Shown one piece after another: positions 12,921 to 14,849 of a DNA stretch of 14,849 bases. The position numbers and the translations under genes are program-made. The DNA lies in assembly GCA_038236005.1 (NCBI GenBank), contig JBBSTI010000084.1, positions 1 to 14,849 on the forward strand. Direction: 5' to 3'. The DNA is from CANKBT01 sp038236005. Lineage in GTDB: Bacteria; Actinomycetota; Actinomycetes; Mycobacteriales; SCTD01. The number at the start of each line of letters is the position of its first letter. Position 1 is the first letter of the stretch. The notes under the pieces were generated by a model. That model was not told the DNA's origin. It ran no database searches and saw nothing but the letters and a program-made list of their open reading frames with translations.

Positions 12921-13847
12921 GTGACCTCGACCCCCGTCCGGGCCGAGCCGTCCGCCGAGACGACCTGGCGTCCGACGCACCCGGTCGACGTACGCCGGAC
13001 CCTCGGCCCGCTGCGACGGGGCGCGGGCGACCCGACGATGCGGATCGACCGCGAGAACGGCGCGGTGTGGCGCACGGTCTGTGGCGCCACCTACCGGGTC
13101 ACCCAGCGGGGCCCGCACGAGATCACCGTGCAGGCGTGGGGTCCGCAGGCCGAGCAGGTCGTCGCCGGCGTCCCGGACCTGCTCGGTGGGCGCGAGCCCG
13201 ACGAGGGGTTCGAGCCGCGGCACCCCCGCTTGATCGACGCGCACGCCCGCAACCCGGGGATCCGGGTGGCCCGCACCAGCCGGGTGATGGAGGCGCTCGT
13301 CCCGTCGGTGCTGGAGCAGAAGGTGACCGGCAAGGAGGCGTTCGCGGCCTTCCGGACGCTCGTGCTCCGGTTCGGCGAACCCGCCCCCGGACCTGCGCCG
13401 GCCGGGATGCGTCAGCCGCCGACCGTCGAGGCCTGGCGACGGGTGCCGAGCTGGGAGTGGCACCGCGCCGGCGTCGACCCGAAACGCTCCCGGACGATCT
13501 GCGAGGCGACCCGCTACGCCGCCCGGATCGAGGAGGCGGCGACGATGAGCCCGGTCGCCGCGGCGGCCCGGCTCTCGGCGCTGCCGGGGATCGGCGTCTG
13601 GACGGTCGCCGAGATCGCGCAGCGGGCGCTCGGGGACGCAGACGCCTTGTCGGTCGGCGACTACCACCTCTCGGCGTACGTCGGGTGGGGACTGTGGGGC
13701 CGTCCGTTCGACGACGCGGAGATGGTGGACAAGCTCGAGCCCTGGCGGCCGCACCGCTATCGCGTGGTGCTGCTGCTGCAGGCCAGCGGGTTCGTCAAGC
13801 CCCGCTTCGGGCCGAGGCTGACGGTGCAGGACCACCGACGGCACTGA
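12921..13847 (+). CDS. AlkA-like DNA-3-methyladenine glycosylase (HhH-GPD)
   Basis: A 308-residue base-excision repair glycosylase of the HhH-GPD superfamily. The helix-hairpin-helix is LPGIGVWTVAEIAQRALG (221-238), followed by ALSVGDYHL with D247 in the place of AlkA's catalytic aspartate. VLEQKVTGKEAF (130-141) and WRPHRYRVVLLL (275-286) are family-typical. It would remove alkylated bases such as 3-methyladenine from DNA, complementing the Ada protein at 2581. There are no iron-sulphur cysteines, unlike EndoIII/MutY. GTG 12921 has no Shine-Dalgarno of its own. A GTG at 12907 with AGGA upstream opens a five-codon frame (VTAAS) whose TGA overlaps GTG 12921, so coupling or a missing base is possible. 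The first 20 residues are not conserved and the start is uncertain. Confidence 0.88.
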   Translation: MTSTPVRAEPSAETTWRPTHPVDVRRTLGPLRRGAGDPTMRIDRENGAVWRTVCGATYRVTQRGPHEITVQAWGPQAEQVVAGVPDLLGGREPDEGFEPRHPRLIDAHARNPGIRVARTSRVMEALVPSVLEQKVTGKEAFAAFRTLVLRFGEPAPGPAPAGMRQPPTVEAWRRVPSWEWHRAGVDPKRSRTICEATRYAARIEEAATMSPVAAAARLSALPGIGVWTVAEIAQRALGDADALSVGDYHLSAYVGWGLWGRPFDDAEMVDKLEPWRPHRYRVVLLLQASGFVKPRFGPRLTVQDHRRH

Positions 13848-13854
13848 CGTCCCT

Positions 13855-13873
13855 GGCGGGCGTCGGTCCCGCC
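13855..13873. promoter_or_regulatory. GC-rich hairpin between the glycosylase and kinase genes
   Basis: GGCGGG-N7-CCCGCC forms a 6-bp stem that ends one base before the TACGCT -10 of the kinase gene. It has no T-run, so it may be a weak terminator for the upstream gene or an operator in the promoter spacer. Confidence 0.35.
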
Positions 13874-13874
13874 G

Positions 13875-13880
13875 TACGCT
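13875..13880 (+). promoter_or_regulatory. -10 element, leaderless-type, for the kinase
   Basis: TACGCT, then six bases, then GTG at 13887. There is no Shine-Dalgarno. It fixes the kinase start ten codons before the conserved LGPYDLMGRLG region. Confidence 0.6.
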
Positions 13881-13886
13881 CGACCG

Positions 13887-14849
13887 GTGCCGCTGACGCC
13901 CCTACGAGACCACGACCCGGAGACCCTCGGGCCGTACGACCTCATGGGCCGGCTCGGGCAGGGCGGGATGGGCACGGTCTATCTAGGGCTCGATGAGCAG
14001 CAGCGGGCGGTCGCGGTCAAGGTGCTGCGCGACGGGCTCGACGACGACGTCGGCGGCCGGGCGAGGTTCGAGCGTGAGCTGGACGCGCTGCAGCGGGTGC
14101 GCGGCCCGCACCTGGTCGAGGTGCTCGGCGGCGACGTCGGCTCACGGACGCCATGGATCGTCACGCGGTTCGTCCCCGGTCGACGCCTGGACGAGGTCAT
14201 CGAGGCCGGGGGACCGCTGCCGGAGGCTGCACTGCGCCGGCTGGCGGACGGGCTCGCGCAGGGTCTGCACGTGCTGCACCAGGCGGGCGTCGTGCACCGC
14301 GACCTCACGCCCGGCAACGTGCTCATGGTCGGTGACGAGCCGCAGATCATCGACCTCGGGCTGGCGGTGTTCGCTGACTCTGCCTTGACCCGCACCGGGC
14401 TGCTGCTCGGCACCGCCGGCTACCTCGCGCCCGAGCAGGTCGTCGACGGTTCCTGGTCGCGCGCGGTCGACGTGCACGCCTGGGGTGCGGTGGTCGCCTA
14501 CGCGGCGACCGGGCGGCCGCCGTTCGGCTCCGGCCGACCGGACGCGGTGCTCTACCGGGTCGTGCACGACGCCCCGGACCTGTCCGGCGTGCCCGAGATG
14601 CTGCGCGGGCTGGTCGCGGCTGCGCTGGACAAGGACCCGGCCCGACGGCCGACGCCCCAGCAGCTCGGCGCAGGGCTCCACGAGCTGCCCGAGCTCGTCG
14701 GTGTCGTCTCGGGGCCGCAGCCGGCGCACGCGGCGTCGGCGGACGCCGTGTCGGCGGCCGGGCCGCTGACCGGCCTGCCGACCGACGAGGCCGACCTCAC
14801 TGCGTTGCTCGGTCCCGAAGCCACCTCGGTGCTCGCCGACCACCGGCCG
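13887..14849 (+). CDS. Hanks-type Ser/Thr protein kinase, partial at the right edge
   Basis: 321 codons are visible with no stop, so the gene runs out of the window. The kinase domain is nearly complete. It has the P-loop GQGGMGTVYLG (24-34), catalytic K45 (VAVKVL), E64, HRDLTPGNV (137-145, D139 and N144), DLG at 156-158 in place of DFG, APE at 181-183 and DVHAWG (195-200). T replaces K in HRDLKP, a common variant in actinomycete kinases. After about 265 an Ala/Pro-rich stretch begins that may lead to a transmembrane segment and sensor domain beyond the edge. GTG 13887 is chosen from TACGCT six bases before it. Likely targets in this group include wall-synthesis proteins, but none is indicated here. 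Confidence 0.9.
   Translation, partial: MPLTPLRDHDPETLGPYDLMGRLGQGGMGTVYLGLDEQQRAVAVKVLRDGLDDDVGGRARFERELDALQRVRGPHLVEVLGGDVGSRTPWIVTRFVPGRRLDEVIEAGGPLPEAALRRLADGLAQGLHVLHQAGVVHRDLTPGNVLMVGDEPQIIDLGLAVFADSALTRTGLLLGTAGYLAPEQVVDGSWSRAVDVHAWGAVVAYAATGRPPFGSGRPDAVLYRVVHDAPDLSGVPEMLRGLVAAALDKDPARRPTPQQLGAGLHELPELVGVVSGPQPAHAASADAVSAAGPLTGLPTDEADLTALLGPEATSVLADHRP

Noticed and set aside
12195..13844. Long minus-strand frame opposite the guanylyltransferase, DUF4190 and glycosylase genes
   Set aside because: It crosses three well-supported genes and has the composition of an antisense shadow.

Overview
The window is very GC-rich with strong G/C third-position bias, uses GTG starts often, has GTGA stop/start overlaps and carries several leaderless-type promoters. 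This indicates an actinomycete (Actinomycetota); I cannot name the genus. The S-layer-homology (SLH) protein and the mannose-type glycosyltransferases fit a Nocardioides-like or related lineage, but that is inference.

Layout. (1) 1-1108, minus strand: an N-6 DNA methylase-like protein with an N-terminal helix-turn-helix, cut by the left edge. It has an apparent 1-nt frameshift just after its start, and three inverted repeats lie upstream. (2) 1190-1828, minus: a class I SAM methyltransferase resembling the METTL7 thiol-methyltransferase group. It is divergent from an AhpD-like peroxidase-related protein (1888-2517, plus). (3) 2581-3645: Ada, a fused methylphosphotriester sensor and O6-methylguanine-DNA methyltransferase. 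(4) 3646-4246: no intact gene. It holds an internal fragment of a selenium-binding protein/methanethiol oxidase and, convergent to it, the last codons of a second METTL7-like methyltransferase. (5) 4247-5233: a membrane-anchored, dolichyl-phosphate-mannose-synthase-like GT2. (6) 5263-5888: a VapBC-type toxin-antitoxin pair. (7) 5985-12884: a cell-envelope cluster. It contains a secreted SpoIID-domain protein with a Pro-Thr linker and three SLH repeats, two GT4 glycosyltransferases, a WbbL-like GT2, a mannose-1-phosphate guanylyltransferase and a small DUF4190-type membrane protein. (8) 12921-13847: an AlkA-like DNA glycosylase. (9) 13887-right edge: a Hanks-type Ser/Thr kinase, incomplete.

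How the genes work together (inference). The guanylyltransferase makes GDP-mannose, which the nearby GT4s and the DPM-like GT2 could use to build a wall-attached glycan. The SpoIID-SLH protein would act on peptidoglycan at the surface while bound to such a glycan. Ada and the AlkA-like enzyme both repair alkylated DNA but lie about 10 kb apart. The methyltransferase, the methanethiol-oxidase remnant and the peroxidase-like gene hint at an eroded sulfur-methylation locus.

A recurrent signal is a TANNNT hexamer exactly 6 nt before the start codon, which predicts leaderless transcripts. It is seen at five gene starts (1828, 2581, 4247, 5263 and 13887), with a weaker version at 1888. At 9157 the same signal points to a GTG that is out of frame with the GT4 behind it. 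That case and the methylase suggest either single-base indels in the assembly or genuine frameshifts.
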